From Lentisphaeria bacterium (lineage in GTDB: Bacteria; Verrucomicrobiota; Lentisphaeria; Victivallales; Victivallaceae): a DNA stretch of 45,202 nucleotides. The translations under genes were made by a program, and so were the position numbers. A model generated the notes under the pieces. The model was not told the origin of the DNA. It was given only the letters and a program-made list of their open reading frames with translations, and ran no database searches. Every line of letters begins with the position of its first letter. Positions within the stretch are counted from its first letter, which is position 1. The DNA is taken from assembly GCA_017443585.1 (NCBI GenBank), contig JAFSYV010000151.1, positions 1-45,202 of the forward strand. The letters are read 5' to 3'. Positions 38,307-45,202 of the stretch are shown here, piece by piece.

Positions 38307-39016
38307 ACAGTCCCCGGATCAACCGCGTCCTGCAGGTGCTGAATCTGGTCGCCCTCAATCCGGCCCCCACCCGGCTTTCGGCCATCGGCGCCGCATTGGG
38401 GCTGCATCCCAGCACGGTGAGCCGCATCATCGCCGACCTGGCCGCGAGCGGACTGCTGGTCAAATGCGCCTACCGCAGCGTGGTGGCCGCGCCCGAACTG
38501 GCCCTGCTGGGGCTCCGGGCCGGGCAGAATCATCCCCTGACCCGCATAGCCAGGGAACTGCTCCCGCCCTTCCTCGCCGAAATGGAGCTCGCCGGGGATC
38601 TGGCCGCCGCCCCCGCCAACGGGCTCTATCACTTCTACGTGGAGCGGCGGGGACTGCCCGCCCCGGAACCGCTCCGGCGTTCCGATCTCGGGGCGGTGAT
38701 CTTCGCCGCCGAGGGCCTGACCCGGGAGCAGGCGCTGGAGCGGCTCCGCCGGGCCACCCCCGGAGCCGAGGCCGACGGCGACCGGGAGAACTTTCTCCGC
38801 CGCATGGAAGAGGCCGCGAGGGAACGGCACCTGGTCAATTTTCACGCGGGGCGATTCTGGCAGCTGACGCTGCCGCTGCAGTGCGGCCCCTTCTTCTGCG
38901 CCTTTTCCGTGGCCCGGACCGAACAGCCGCGGGACGAAAAACTCCTTCTGGCCTGTTCCCGGATGGTCGGCCGCATCAAGGCCGCCTACAACACCCGGAT
39001 CGAGGAGTCATGCTGA
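38303..39016 (+). CDS. IclR-like winged-helix transcriptional regulator
   Basis: 237 residues. The first 70 are a winged helix-turn-helix: RINRVLQVLNLVAL, then LSAIGAALGLHPSTVSRIIADLAASGLL, typical of IclR regulators. The rest has the size and helix/strand alternation of an IclR ligand-binding domain (PLTRIARELLPPFLAEMELA onward), but its effector residues are not recognisable. Its ATG overlaps the coaD stop by 4 bases and its end overlaps the next gene by 7 bases, so it is translationally coupled to both. Whether it controls its own unit or works with the DUF790 protein is unknown. Confidence 0.75.
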   Translation: MNSPRINRVLQVLNLVALNPAPTRLSAIGAALGLHPSTVSRIIADLAASGLLVKCAYRSVVAAPELALLGLRAGQNHPLTRIARELLPPFLAEMELAGDLAAAPANGLYHFYVERRGLPAPEPLRRSDLGAVIFAAEGLTREQALERLRRATPGAEADGDRENFLRRMEEAARERHLVNFHAGRFWQLTLPLQCGPFFCAFSVARTEQPRDEKLLLACSRMVGRIKAAYNTRIEESC

Positions 39017-40242
39017 ATCGGGAACACCTGCGTTACACCTTCCGCAGCGGCAAATTCCACTGCCGGTTCGTCGACGTTTCCGACGAAAACAACCTGCGCC
39101 TGGCTTCGGCGCTCATGACCGTTTACGCCGACGGTCTGCACCGGCGGCGCTGCGAACTGGCCGAAATGAGCCATGCGCTGGTCAGCGCCGCCGCCGACCG
39201 CAAATTCGCCTCGGGGCTGGAAAAACTCGTTCTGGATATGGCGGAGTTCGCCAACGCCGAGGGGAACACCGACTACCCGGCTCTGCGCCGGGAGCTCTTT
39301 TCGAAGTCGGGCAAGATCATGGGGACCGGGGAGGATTTTTCCGAAACGGAATACCGCCGCCGGGTGGCCGGGCCCCCGGCCGACATCTACGGCGACCTGC
39401 CGGATTTCGAACTCCTCACCGCCTTCCGCGAACTCGAGCCGGGGGAACTGCCCCGCCGCTACAACACCGCGCTGGTCCAGGGACTCCTCATGAACACCTC
39501 ACAGCTCACCATCGCCCTGCCGGGAGCGGAGACCGCCGAACTCCGGAAGCTGGTGAAGTTCATGAAGTTCTTCCGGCTGCTGGCGGAGATCGCCGCCCCC
39601 CGGCCCGGCGAGATCCTTCTTCAGGTCAGCGGCCCCTTTGCGCTCCTTGAAAATTCCCGGAAATACGCCTTGCAGCTGGCCTCGTTCTTCCCCGCCGTGC
39701 TCAAGATGAAGCACTTCCGTCTCGAGGCGGAAATACGCCTGCCGGGCCGCACGGGGAAATTGATCCTGTCGGAAAAGGACAACCTCGTTTCCCACTACCG
39801 GGAGCTGGCCGCCTATGTGCCGGAGGAGATCCGCATCTTCCACCGGGTCTTCCGGGAACGCTGCTCCGAATGGACCATCGTGGGGGAAACCCCCTTCATC
39901 AACACGGGAGGCGAGATCTGTTTTCCGGATCTGAGTTTCCGCCGGACCGACGGCCGGATCTGCCATCTGGAGCTTTTCCACCGCTGGCACCGGGGAGCGC
40001 TGCCCCGGCGGCTGGCCTTTCTCGACGAACACCCGCGGACGCCCCTCATCCTGGGGGTGGACCGGGCGGCGGTCACGGAGGAGGGATTCGAAGAGCTGCG
40101 CACCGCCCACCCCGCCGCGGCGGAACGGCTTTTCCGTTTCCGGGACTTCCCGGCGGTGGAGACGCTGGTGCGCACTCTCGACAAAGCCGCCGAAACGCTC
40201 CCGGACAACACGCATCAACCAACTCAAGGAGTTTTGCCATGA
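39010..40242 (+). CDS. DUF790/Bax1-type nuclease
   Basis: 410 residues. It matches the DUF790 pattern from end to end: MLNREHLRYTFRSGKFHCRF, LASALMTVYADG, GLEKLVLDMAEF, YGDLPDFELLTAFRELEPGE, YNTALVQGLLMNTSQLTI, LVKFMKFFRLLAEI, SGPFALLENSRKYALQLASF and the C-terminal nuclease core CFPDLSFRRTDGRICHLELF (Asp307, Glu321). In archaea this family (Bax1) is a structure-specific endonuclease that works with the XPB helicase in excision repair, and bacterial members often sit next to an XPB gene. No helicase gene is adjacent here. The ATG is within the last codons of the IclR-like gene. Confidence 0.85.
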   Translation: MLNREHLRYTFRSGKFHCRFVDVSDENNLRLASALMTVYADGLHRRRCELAEMSHALVSAAADRKFASGLEKLVLDMAEFANAEGNTDYPALRRELFSKSGKIMGTGEDFSETEYRRRVAGPPADIYGDLPDFELLTAFRELEPGELPRRYNTALVQGLLMNTSQLTIALPGAETAELRKLVKFMKFFRLLAEIAAPRPGEILLQVSGPFALLENSRKYALQLASFFPAVLKMKHFRLEAEIRLPGRTGKLILSEKDNLVSHYRELAAYVPEEIRIFHRVFRERCSEWTIVGETPFINTGGEICFPDLSFRRTDGRICHLELFHRWHRGALPRRLAFLDEHPRTPLILGVDRAAVTEEGFEELRTAHPAAAERLFRFRDFPAVETLVRTLDKAAETLPDNTHQPTQGVLP

Positions 40243-42020
40243 AGAAAACCGAGAAAAACCTTCCCGTCTGGGATCTGACCCCTCTTTACGCCGATCCGGA
40301 GGCCTGGCAGCGGGACTTCGACAGGATCCGGGGCAAGACGGCGGAATTCGCCGCCTTCCGGGGCACCCTCGGCCAGTCCCCGGCCCAGCTCAGGAAGGCC
40401 ATCGAAAGTTCCCTCGAACTCGATCGGCTCGTCGAGAAAGTCTATGTGTATTCCCATCTGACGCTGGACCAGGACACCTCGGTGGACTCCTCGCGGGCCC
40501 GTCACGGCAAACTCCAGGCCCTGCTGGCGGAACTTTCGCCTCAGGAGGCCTTTTTCGTGCCGGAACTCCTGAAGATCCCCGAAGCGCAGATGCAGAAATT
40601 CCTCAAGTCGAAGCTGCTCGCGCCCTACCGCCGCTACCTGAAGGAGATCCTCGAAGAAAAACCCCACGTTCTTTCGGAGCCGGAAGAAAAACTCCTGGGG
40701 GCCTTTTCCAATCTGCTCCATCTGCCCGGCGAGTTCTTCGAAGCCCTCAACGACACCGATCTGGACTTCGGCTTCGTCCGCGACGAAAAGGGGAAGCGGC
40801 AGCCCGTCACCCACGGCACCTACCGGGTGCTGATGGAAAGCTCCTCCAGAGAACTGCGCAAGCGGACCTTCCACAAACTCTACCGCGCCTACCGGCAGTT
40901 CCGCAACACCTTCGCCGCCGCCCTCGACGGCACGGTCCGGCGGCACACGGTCAGCGCGACCGTCCGGCACCACACTTGCGCGCTCGAAGCCGCTCTCAGC
41001 GCCGACCGCGTACCGGAATCGGTCTACCGCAACCTCATCGCTTCGGTGCACGAAAAGCTCCCCGCCTTCCACGACTATCTGGAGCTCCGCCGCCGGATCC
41101 TCAAGCTGGACGCCCTCGACATGTACGACATCTACAACCCCCTGCTCCCCGGCTGCCGGAAGAGCTACACCTTCGGGCAGGCCGCGGAGCTGGTCCGGAA
41201 CGCCGTCGCCCCCCTGGGCCGGGAATACGGTCAGATACTGGAAAAGGCCTTCGAGCAGCACTGGATCGACGCCCCCGAGCGCAAGGGGAAACGGTCCGGA
41301 GCCTACTCCAGCGGCTGTTTCGATTCCTTCCCCTACGTCCTCATGACCTTCAAGGGCAACCTCAACGACGTGTTCACCCTCGCCCACGAGCTGGGACACT
41401 CCATGCACACTTACTTTTCGAACCACACCCAGCCCTACGTCTACGCCGACTACAAAATCTTCGTGGCCGAAGTGGCCAGCACCACCAACGAGATCCTGCT
41501 CTTCGAACATCTCCTCGAGAACAGCTCCGATCCCCGCTTCCGGGCCTATCTTTTCGGCCACATGGCCGACGAGATCCGGGGGACCATCTACCGGCAGACC
41601 ATGTTCGCCGAGTTCGAACTTTTCATGCATGAGACCGTCGAAAAAGGGCTTCCTCTCACGGCGGAGCTTCTTTCGGAAAAGTACCGGGAGCTGAACCAGC
41701 TCTACCACGGGCCCCGGATCTCCCCCGACCCCGATATCGCGCTGGAGTGGGCCCGGATCCCCCATTTCCATTACAACTTCTACGTCTACAAGTACGCCAC
41801 GGGCATGTCCGCGGCGCTGAAGCTGGCGCAGAACATCCGCTCCGGCGACCCGGCGCTCCGGGAGGCCTATCTGGGCTTCCTCAAGGCGGGCAGTTCCAAG
41901 GACGTCCTCGACATCATGAAGGATGCGGGCGTGGATCTTTCCACTCCGGAACCGGTCTGCGCCGCTCTCGACCGCTTCGGCGAAATCGTGAAGTCGCTCC
42001 GCGCCGAACTGAAGCTCTGA
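40239..42020 (+). CDS. pepF: Oligoendopeptidase F (M3 peptidase)
   Basis: 593 residues, normal for PepF, a cytoplasmic zinc peptidase that cuts short peptides. The zinc site is HELGH (His383, Glu384, His387) in TLAHELGHSMHTYF, with EVASTTNEILLFEHLLE supplying the third ligand Glu. The N-terminal WDLTPLYADPEAWQRDFDRI and C-terminal PHFHYNFYVYKYATG are typical. The ATG overlaps the stop of the DUF790 gene and follows CAAGGAG. No intrinsic terminator is evident after it. Confidence 0.95.
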   Translation: MKKTEKNLPVWDLTPLYADPEAWQRDFDRIRGKTAEFAAFRGTLGQSPAQLRKAIESSLELDRLVEKVYVYSHLTLDQDTSVDSSRARHGKLQALLAELSPQEAFFVPELLKIPEAQMQKFLKSKLLAPYRRYLKEILEEKPHVLSEPEEKLLGAFSNLLHLPGEFFEALNDTDLDFGFVRDEKGKRQPVTHGTYRVLMESSSRELRKRTFHKLYRAYRQFRNTFAAALDGTVRRHTVSATVRHHTCALEAALSADRVPESVYRNLIASVHEKLPAFHDYLELRRRILKLDALDMYDIYNPLLPGCRKSYTFGQAAELVRNAVAPLGREYGQILEKAFEQHWIDAPERKGKRSGAYSSGCFDSFPYVLMTFKGNLNDVFTLAHELGHSMHTYFSNHTQPYVYADYKIFVAEVASTTNEILLFEHLLENSSDPRFRAYLFGHMADEIRGTIYRQTMFAEFELFMHETVEKGLPLTAELLSEKYRELNQLYHGPRISPDPDIALEWARIPHFHYNFYVYKYATGMSAALKLAQNIRSGDPALREAYLGFLKAGSSKDVLDIMKDAGVDLSTPEPVCAALDRFGEIVKSLRAELKL

Positions 42021-42068
42021 AGGCGCCTTTTCCGGGAAAAACTTGACATCCTTCCTTGTTGACGGAAC

Positions 42069-42088
42069 GCTCCGGGATCTTCCGGAGC
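42069..42088 (+). promoter_or_regulatory. Hairpin in the leader of the tail-tube-like gene
   Basis: GCTCCGG (42069-42075) and CCGGAGC (42082-42088) form a perfect 7-base stem with a 6-base loop. There is no T-run. A TTGACA occurs at 42043-42048, but no good -10 box follows at the right spacing. The hairpin may be part of the 5' leader of the next gene or a processing site after pepF. Confidence 0.4.
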
Positions 42089-42123
42089 CGGCAGACCCCA
42101 ACCAAGGAAAGGAAGACTTCATC

Positions 42124-42576
42124 ATGCCCGGACCCTACGACGTCACCACCATCAAAAGACACAGTTACGTGGCCTCTTTCGGCGAAACCGTCATCGCCCC
42201 GCTGGCCGAAGCCCCGAAAATCGAGACCGACCGCAAGATCGTGGAGTCCACGATCTACGAGAACGGCGGACACGAGGCCGTGGCCTCCCATCTGGTGAAG
42301 GACAGCGCCACCATCACCCTCAAGACCAAGGACATCACCACCGCCCTCGCATTGCTGGCCGATTTCGCCGCGGGAGACGACATCATGGCCGCCGGCAGAA
42401 AACACGCCCTTTCCTTCACGCCCCTGGCGGAAAACGAAGCCACGCTCATCTTCCCCGCGGCCTACCTGCAGCCCGATTCGAGCTACGTTCCCGCGATGGG
42501 GGCGGACCACACCGCCACGCTGGTGTTCAAGGCCTTCCCCGGCGGCAACGACAACAAGCTCTTCACCTTTGCCTGA
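42124..42576 (+). CDS. Hypothetical protein, possibly phage tail-tube-like
   Basis: 150 residues, no signal peptide, mainly beta-strand in appearance. It begins MPGPYDVTTIKRHSYVASFG and ends DHTATLVFKAFPGGNDNKLF, a layout that recalls small phage tail-tube or structural proteins with a C-terminal TATLVFKAxP strand. There is no decisive motif, so this is a weak call. The ATG at 42124 follows GGAAAGGAAG. The next gene starts 2 bases after its stop and may be its partner. Codon use looks like the host genes, so if phage-derived it has been resident for a long time. Confidence 0.45.
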   Translation: MPGPYDVTTIKRHSYVASFGETVIAPLAEAPKIETDRKIVESTIYENGGHEAVASHLVKDSATITLKTKDITTALALLADFAAGDDIMAAGRKHALSFTPLAENEATLIFPAAYLQPDSSYVPAMGADHTATLVFKAFPGGNDNKLFTFA

Positions 42577-42578
42577 TC

Positions 42579-43103
42579 ATGGCCGTTCTGCGGATCCTGA
42601 GCGGCGGGGGTGAGCTTTTCGACATCGAACTCCCCGAAGGCGCGGCACGGGATGCCGCCGACGCCGTCGAACTTCTGACCGCAGGCGATACGGGGCCGGG
42701 CAGGGAGCGCCTCGCCGCTCTTCTGGAGCCTCTTTTCCCCCGGAAATACCGGCGTTCCCTCTTTCACATTTCCGGAGAGGACGCGCTGAGGCTCGGGAGG
42801 GCTCTTCTTTCATCGTCTCCCTGCCCGGCCCCCGCCGGGCCGGATCTTCACCGGGAGGAGACACGCGCCCCCGCCGGGCCGGATCTTCACCGGGAGGAGA
42901 CATGCGCCCCCGCCGGGCCGGATTCCCGCCCGGAAGAGGACAGGCCCCCCGCCGCCCCGGTCGAGTTTGCCCCCGAGGAGCTGGTCCGGGCCATCGCCCG
43001 GAACGCGGCCGCGCGGGAAAGGTTCCGCCGCCGGGAAAATGAGGAAGTCACTTCCGGCGAGGGGTTTTCGGAGAGCCCTTCCGGAACACGGGCAGATAAA
43101 TAA
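42579..43103 (+). CDS. Hypothetical protein with tandem 13-residue repeats
   Basis: 174 residues. The first 85 form a small folded part (MAVLRILSGGGELFDIELPE to GEDALRLGRALL). The middle has two almost identical 13-residue units and a diverged third (APAGPDLHREETR pattern), giving a Pro-rich flexible section. The C-terminus is charged (EELVRAIARNAAARERFRRR). Following a tail-tube-like gene, it has the position and size of a tail assembly chaperone, but no tape-measure gene comes next. Its 3' end overlaps the convergent membrane-protein gene by 56 bases. Function not known. Confidence 0.5.
   Translation: MAVLRILSGGGELFDIELPEGAARDAADAVELLTAGDTGPGRERLAALLEPLFPRKYRRSLFHISGEDALRLGRALLSSSPCPAPAGPDLHREETRAPAGPDLHREETCAPAGPDSRPEEDRPPAAPVEFAPEELVRAIARNAAARERFRRRENEEVTSGEGFSESPSGTRADK
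42830..42945 (+). repeat. 39-bp tandem repeat inside a coding region
   Basis: Two adjacent 39-base units starting GCCCCCGCCGGGCCGGATCT differ by a single base (ACACGC against ACATGC at the end), and a third unit shares only its first 18 bases. The near identity shows a recent duplication. Each unit adds 13 residues in frame, so length change would not break the gene. Confidence 0.85.
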
Positions 43104-43893
43104 GCAGCGTAAAACCGGCCAGGATGAGCAGGACGAAAAACACCGCCGCCAGCGCGCCCGCCAGGAAACTTCCGCCCCGGCGCAGCAGAAACTCCGCCGG
43201 ATCGAACCAGTGGATGACCGCCAAATCGAGGAGAAAGAGCAGGAGCGGCAGCAGCAGCGCCCCCGATCCGGCGTTTTCCAGATCGGGCTTGCTCAAGGTG
43301 ATGTGCGAGCCGATGAGCAGCGTCAGTACGATCCAGATGTAACTCTGATACTTCGTCCAGAGCTCCGGCCGGAAAAGCTCCCGGATCATGCGGCAGGTGA
43401 GGGAAAGGGCGCCCGCGGCCAGATCGCCGAGAGTATGGCAGGAGGGCAGTTCCAACTCACGCCGAACCTCCGGCAGCAGCCAGGCGGTCACGACGATGAT
43501 GACGGTCGTTCCGAAGATCACCGGGCCCGTACCGATGAAAAAATTGCCGGCCCGCTGGTAAAGACTTCTTTTTTCCCAGGTGTGGCGGACATATCCCAAC
43601 GTTCCGTCGGGCATCGGGGCAAAGAGTTTCATTTCCTCGATCTTGTGGCGGAAAAGCAGACAGAAAAGGGCGTGGCCCGTTTCGTGGACGATGGTCCCCG
43701 GCATGGCGAGAAGGGTCCAGCTCCGCTCCCCGAGGAGCTCGAACCACCGGGCGCGGAGCAGAGTGGTCACGACCTGGAGCAAAGCCGCCAGCAGAACGAA
43801 ACATCCCAGGATCGCCAGCAGAAGTCCGGTGCTGACGCCGGATGCCGCCACATGTTCCCAGATCCGGGAAAGGATGGTTTTCCAGTCGATCAA
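43048..43893 (-). CDS. Membrane protein with HExxH motif, M50-like peptidase
   Basis: 281 residues with about six hydrophobic segments. IVHETGH (His70, Glu71, His74) lies at the edge of a membrane segment, as in M50 site-2-type proteases that cut within membranes, followed by ALFCLLFRHKIEEMKLFAP. A clear second metal-ligand motif (NPDG-type) is not visible, so peptidase activity is not certain. The start codon is TTG, read in the overlap TTGA with the stop of the upstream RfaE2 gene (43890-43893). The 3' end overlaps the convergent gene by 56 bases. Confidence 0.7.
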   Translation of the reverse strand: MIDWKTILSRIWEHVAASGVSTGLLLAILGCFVLLAALLQVVTTLLRARWFELLGERSWTLLAMPGTIVHETGHALFCLLFRHKIEEMKLFAPMPDGTLGYVRHTWEKRSLYQRAGNFFIGTGPVIFGTTVIIVVTAWLLPEVRRELELPSCHTLGDLAAGALSLTCRMIRELFRPELWTKYQSYIWIVLTLLIGSHITLSKPDLENAGSGALLLPLLLFLLDLAVIHWFDPAEFLLRRGGSFLAGALAAVFFVLLILAGFTLLIYLPVFRKGSPKTPRRK

Positions 43894-44384
43894 GACTTCA
43901 TCTTCCGGATGATGCCGGTGCTGGAGTGTCCCGGAACGAAGGAGATGAAGACCAGACGGCTGCCGGCTTTTTCCAGCGCCTTCCTTTCGCCGGGATCCAG
44001 CGTTTCCGCGGTGTAGTCGCCCCCCTTGACGTAGACGTCGGGGGCCAGCAGTTCGAGCTCCCGGTCACACCGGGGGGAGTCGAAGATCACGGCCCGGTCC
44101 ACCGGCTTCAGGGCGCAGAGCAAAAAGGCCCGATCCTCCTGACATTGCAGAGGACGGGTCGGCCCCTTCAGGGCCCGCACGGAGGCATCGGAATTGACCA
44201 GCACCAGAAGCGCATCGGCTTCGGCCCGAGCCCGTTCCAGGTAGACCGCGTGTCCCCGGTGGAGCAGGTCGAAACAGCCGTTGGTCACGGCCAGAGTCCG
44301 GCCCGAACGGCGCAGCTCTTCGCGCCAGCGCAGGGCTTCCTCGAGAGAAAGCACCCCCTCGGCGATATCCGGCATGACGCTCAC
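43890..44384 (-). CDS. rfaE2: D-glycero-beta-D-manno-heptose 1-phosphate adenylyltransferase (RfaE2-like)
   Basis: 164 residues, a single nucleotidyltransferase domain. The TNGCFDLLHRGH segment with the HxGH motif (42-45), LVLVNSDASVRALKGPTRP and VYVKGGDYTAE are typical of the HldE C-terminal/RfaE2 group, which adenylates heptose-1-phosphate for the LPS inner core. The kinase half is not fused here and must be elsewhere. The start at 44384 is GTG, overlapping the dCMP deaminase stop (GTGA); an ATG three codons on is possible. It implies a Gram-negative envelope. Confidence 0.88.
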   Translation of the reverse strand: MSVMPDIAEGVLSLEEALRWREELRRSGRTLAVTNGCFDLLHRGHAVYLERARAEADALLVLVNSDASVRALKGPTRPLQCQEDRAFLLCALKPVDRAVIFDSPRCDRELELLAPDVYVKGGDYTAETLDPGERKALEKAGSRLVFISFVPGHSSTGIIRKMKS

Positions 44385-44848
44385 TCTTCCTCTTCGGAAA
44401 GGGAACGCACCCTGACCCCGGCTTCGGCCAGCAGAGCCATGGAAACGTCGTCGATGGAGTACCGCTGGTGGTAGACCACCTCGACGATCCCCGCGTTGAT
44501 GATCATTTTCGCGCAGAGCAGACAGGGGCTGTAAGTGGTGTAAAGGGTCGCCCCCTTGACCATGATCCCGTGATAGGCCGCCTGCACGATAGCATTCTCT
44601 TCAGCGTGACTGCAGAGACATTCGGTCAGGTGCGAGCCCGACGGCGCATCGGAGTTGCACCGGGGACAGCCGCCCTCGTTGCAGTTGCGTACGCCGCGGG
44701 GAGTGCCGTTGTACCCGGTGGAAATGATGCGCTTGTCCCGGACCAGCACCGCCGCCACCTGTCGGCGGGAACAGTTGCTCCGGCTGGCCGCCACCTGGGC
44801 GATGTCCATGAAGTAACGGTCCCAGCCGGGACGTTTGGGGGCGCTCAT
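44381..44848 (-). CDS. dCMP deaminase
   Basis: 155 residues. The zinc deaminase motif HAEENA (His81, Glu83) and the later PCLLC pair (Cys109, Cys112) form the catalytic zinc site. The insert with GCPRCNSDAPSGSHLTECLC before HAEEN adds further Cys and His that bind a structural zinc, as in phage T4-type dCMP deaminases and ComEB. It converts dCMP to dUMP for thymidylate synthesis. The start overlaps the stop of the lipoprotein gene (ATGA) and has a GGGGAGG site. Confidence 0.93.
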   Translation of the reverse strand: MSAPKRPGWDRYFMDIAQVAASRSNCSRRQVAAVLVRDKRIISTGYNGTPRGVRNCNEGGCPRCNSDAPSGSHLTECLCSHAEENAIVQAAYHGIMVKGATLYTTYSPCLLCAKMIINAGIVEVVYHQRYSIDDVSMALLAEAGVRVRSLSEEEE

Positions 44849-45189
44849 TCCACACCTCCCCTGGTCTGGACCTCACGGCTCCGCCAGTGGCTGTAGAAAC
44901 GGTTGCCCCACCCCATGAGCCGGCCGTTTTCGAAGACCAGGGGCATGCACTCCTCTTCGGTGGTGAGTCCGTCGGTCCAGACCGACTCCACGAAGTAGTA
45001 CCACAGATCGGGCGTGGAAAACTCCTCCTGCACGGGCTTCCCCATGACGGAAAGCACCTGCTCCTTGGTCATGCCGACCCGCAGGCGCTTGGAGTTTTCC
45101 ACATTCCGGGCGGCTTCGGTCATGCAGCCCGCGGCGAGCAGCAGCAGCAAAAACGCCGCCGTCAGCCATTTGCCCGGATTTTTCATCAT
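44845..45189 (-). CDS. Small lipoprotein with BamE/SmpA-like domain
   Basis: 114 residues. The signal peptide (WLTAAFLLLLLAAGC) ends in a good lipobox, LAAGC. The mature part has KRLRVGMTKEQVLSVMGKPV, the pattern of the BamE (SmpA/OmlA) and DUF3192 folds, then WYYFVES and FENGRLMGWGNRF. BamE helps the outer-membrane protein assembly machine, but many lipoproteins share this fold, so the exact role is open. Two in-frame ATGs (45189, 45186) are possible starts. It leads a coupled set with the deaminase, RfaE2 and the membrane peptidase. Confidence 0.8.
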   Translation of the reverse strand: MMKNPGKWLTAAFLLLLLAAGCMTEAARNVENSKRLRVGMTKEQVLSVMGKPVQEEFSTPDLWYYFVESVWTDGLTTEEECMPLVFENGRLMGWGNRFYSHWRSREVQTRGGVE

Positions 45190-45202
45190 TCGGTCTTCTC
45201 GA

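Noticed and set aside
42043-42123. Promoter from the TTGACA at 42043
   Set aside because: No -10-like hexamer occurs 16-18 bases downstream, so the box may be chance.
42830-42945. CRISPR or mobile-element repeat
   Set aside because: The 39-base units are directly adjacent, in frame, and encode a Pro-rich peptide.
1-45202. tRNA or rRNA genes
   Set aside because: No cloverleaf with conserved T-arm and no rRNA-like stretch was recognised by eye on either strand. A covariance-model scan would be decisive.

Overview
This is a GC-rich bacterial chromosome segment with dense genes, short gaps and many 4-base stop/start overlaps. The organism is probably a Gram-negative member of the PVC superphylum, and Lentisphaerota/Victivallaceae is my best guess. 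The reasons are: a spc ribosomal-protein cluster with no rpmD between rpsE and rplO; lipoproteins with clear lipoboxes; an RfaE2-type heptose-phosphate adenylyltransferase that implies LPS; and many intracellular repeat proteins. This placement comes from general pattern, not from a phylogenetic test.

Layout. 1-4811 (+): spc ribosomal cluster, from the 3' end of rplX to secY, closed by an intrinsic terminator. 4899-9831 (+): housekeeping genes cmk, a hotdog thioesterase, manA, argS and an exported S66 peptidase, closed by a very strong terminator. 9907-37718: every gene is on the minus strand. Within this block, 37718-28470 is housekeeping: ribF-acpS, then fabD-fabG, then acpP-fabF-LysM lipoprotein-pgpH-ybeY-lytic transglycosylase, ending at a terminator near 28317. 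From 27901 to 9907 lies an accessory block. It holds a double AAA+ ATPase split by an in-frame amber codon, a small membrane protein, a MoxR-type AAA+ ATPase, a metallopeptidase/VWA protein, two paralogous ankyrin-tailed proteins, clpP, a run of small membrane, Cys-rich and DUF2442 genes, an AT-rich patch with decayed genes, a 14-repeat LRR protein without signal peptide, and a natural SbcD-SbcC (Mre11-Rad50) fusion. 37824-42020 (+): coaD, an IclR-like regulator, a DUF790/Bax1-type nuclease and oligoendopeptidase F, with overlapping ends. 42124-43103 (+): two genes that may be phage-tail derived. 43048-45189 (-): BamE-like lipoprotein, dCMP deaminase, RfaE2 and a membrane HExxH protein, coupled stop-to-start.

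The best candidate for an undescribed system is the accessory block at 27901-21460. Two AAA+ motors, a HExxH/MIDAS protein and an ankyrin-tailed protein lie in one direction with short gaps, preceded by about two copies of a 97-bp repeat. MoxR-VWA pairs are known as metal- or cofactor-insertion and remodelling chaperones. The added double AAA+ protein, the ankyrin paralogue and the membrane proteins suggest a larger ATP-driven complex of unknown target. The SbcD-SbcC fusion is the clearest single-gene novelty.

Four minus-strand promoters share one form, a TTGACA-like box, exactly 17 bases, then TATATT or CATATT followed by AT. They precede sbcDC, the LRR gene, acpP and fabD. No tRNA, rRNA, insertion sequence or CRISPR array was seen.
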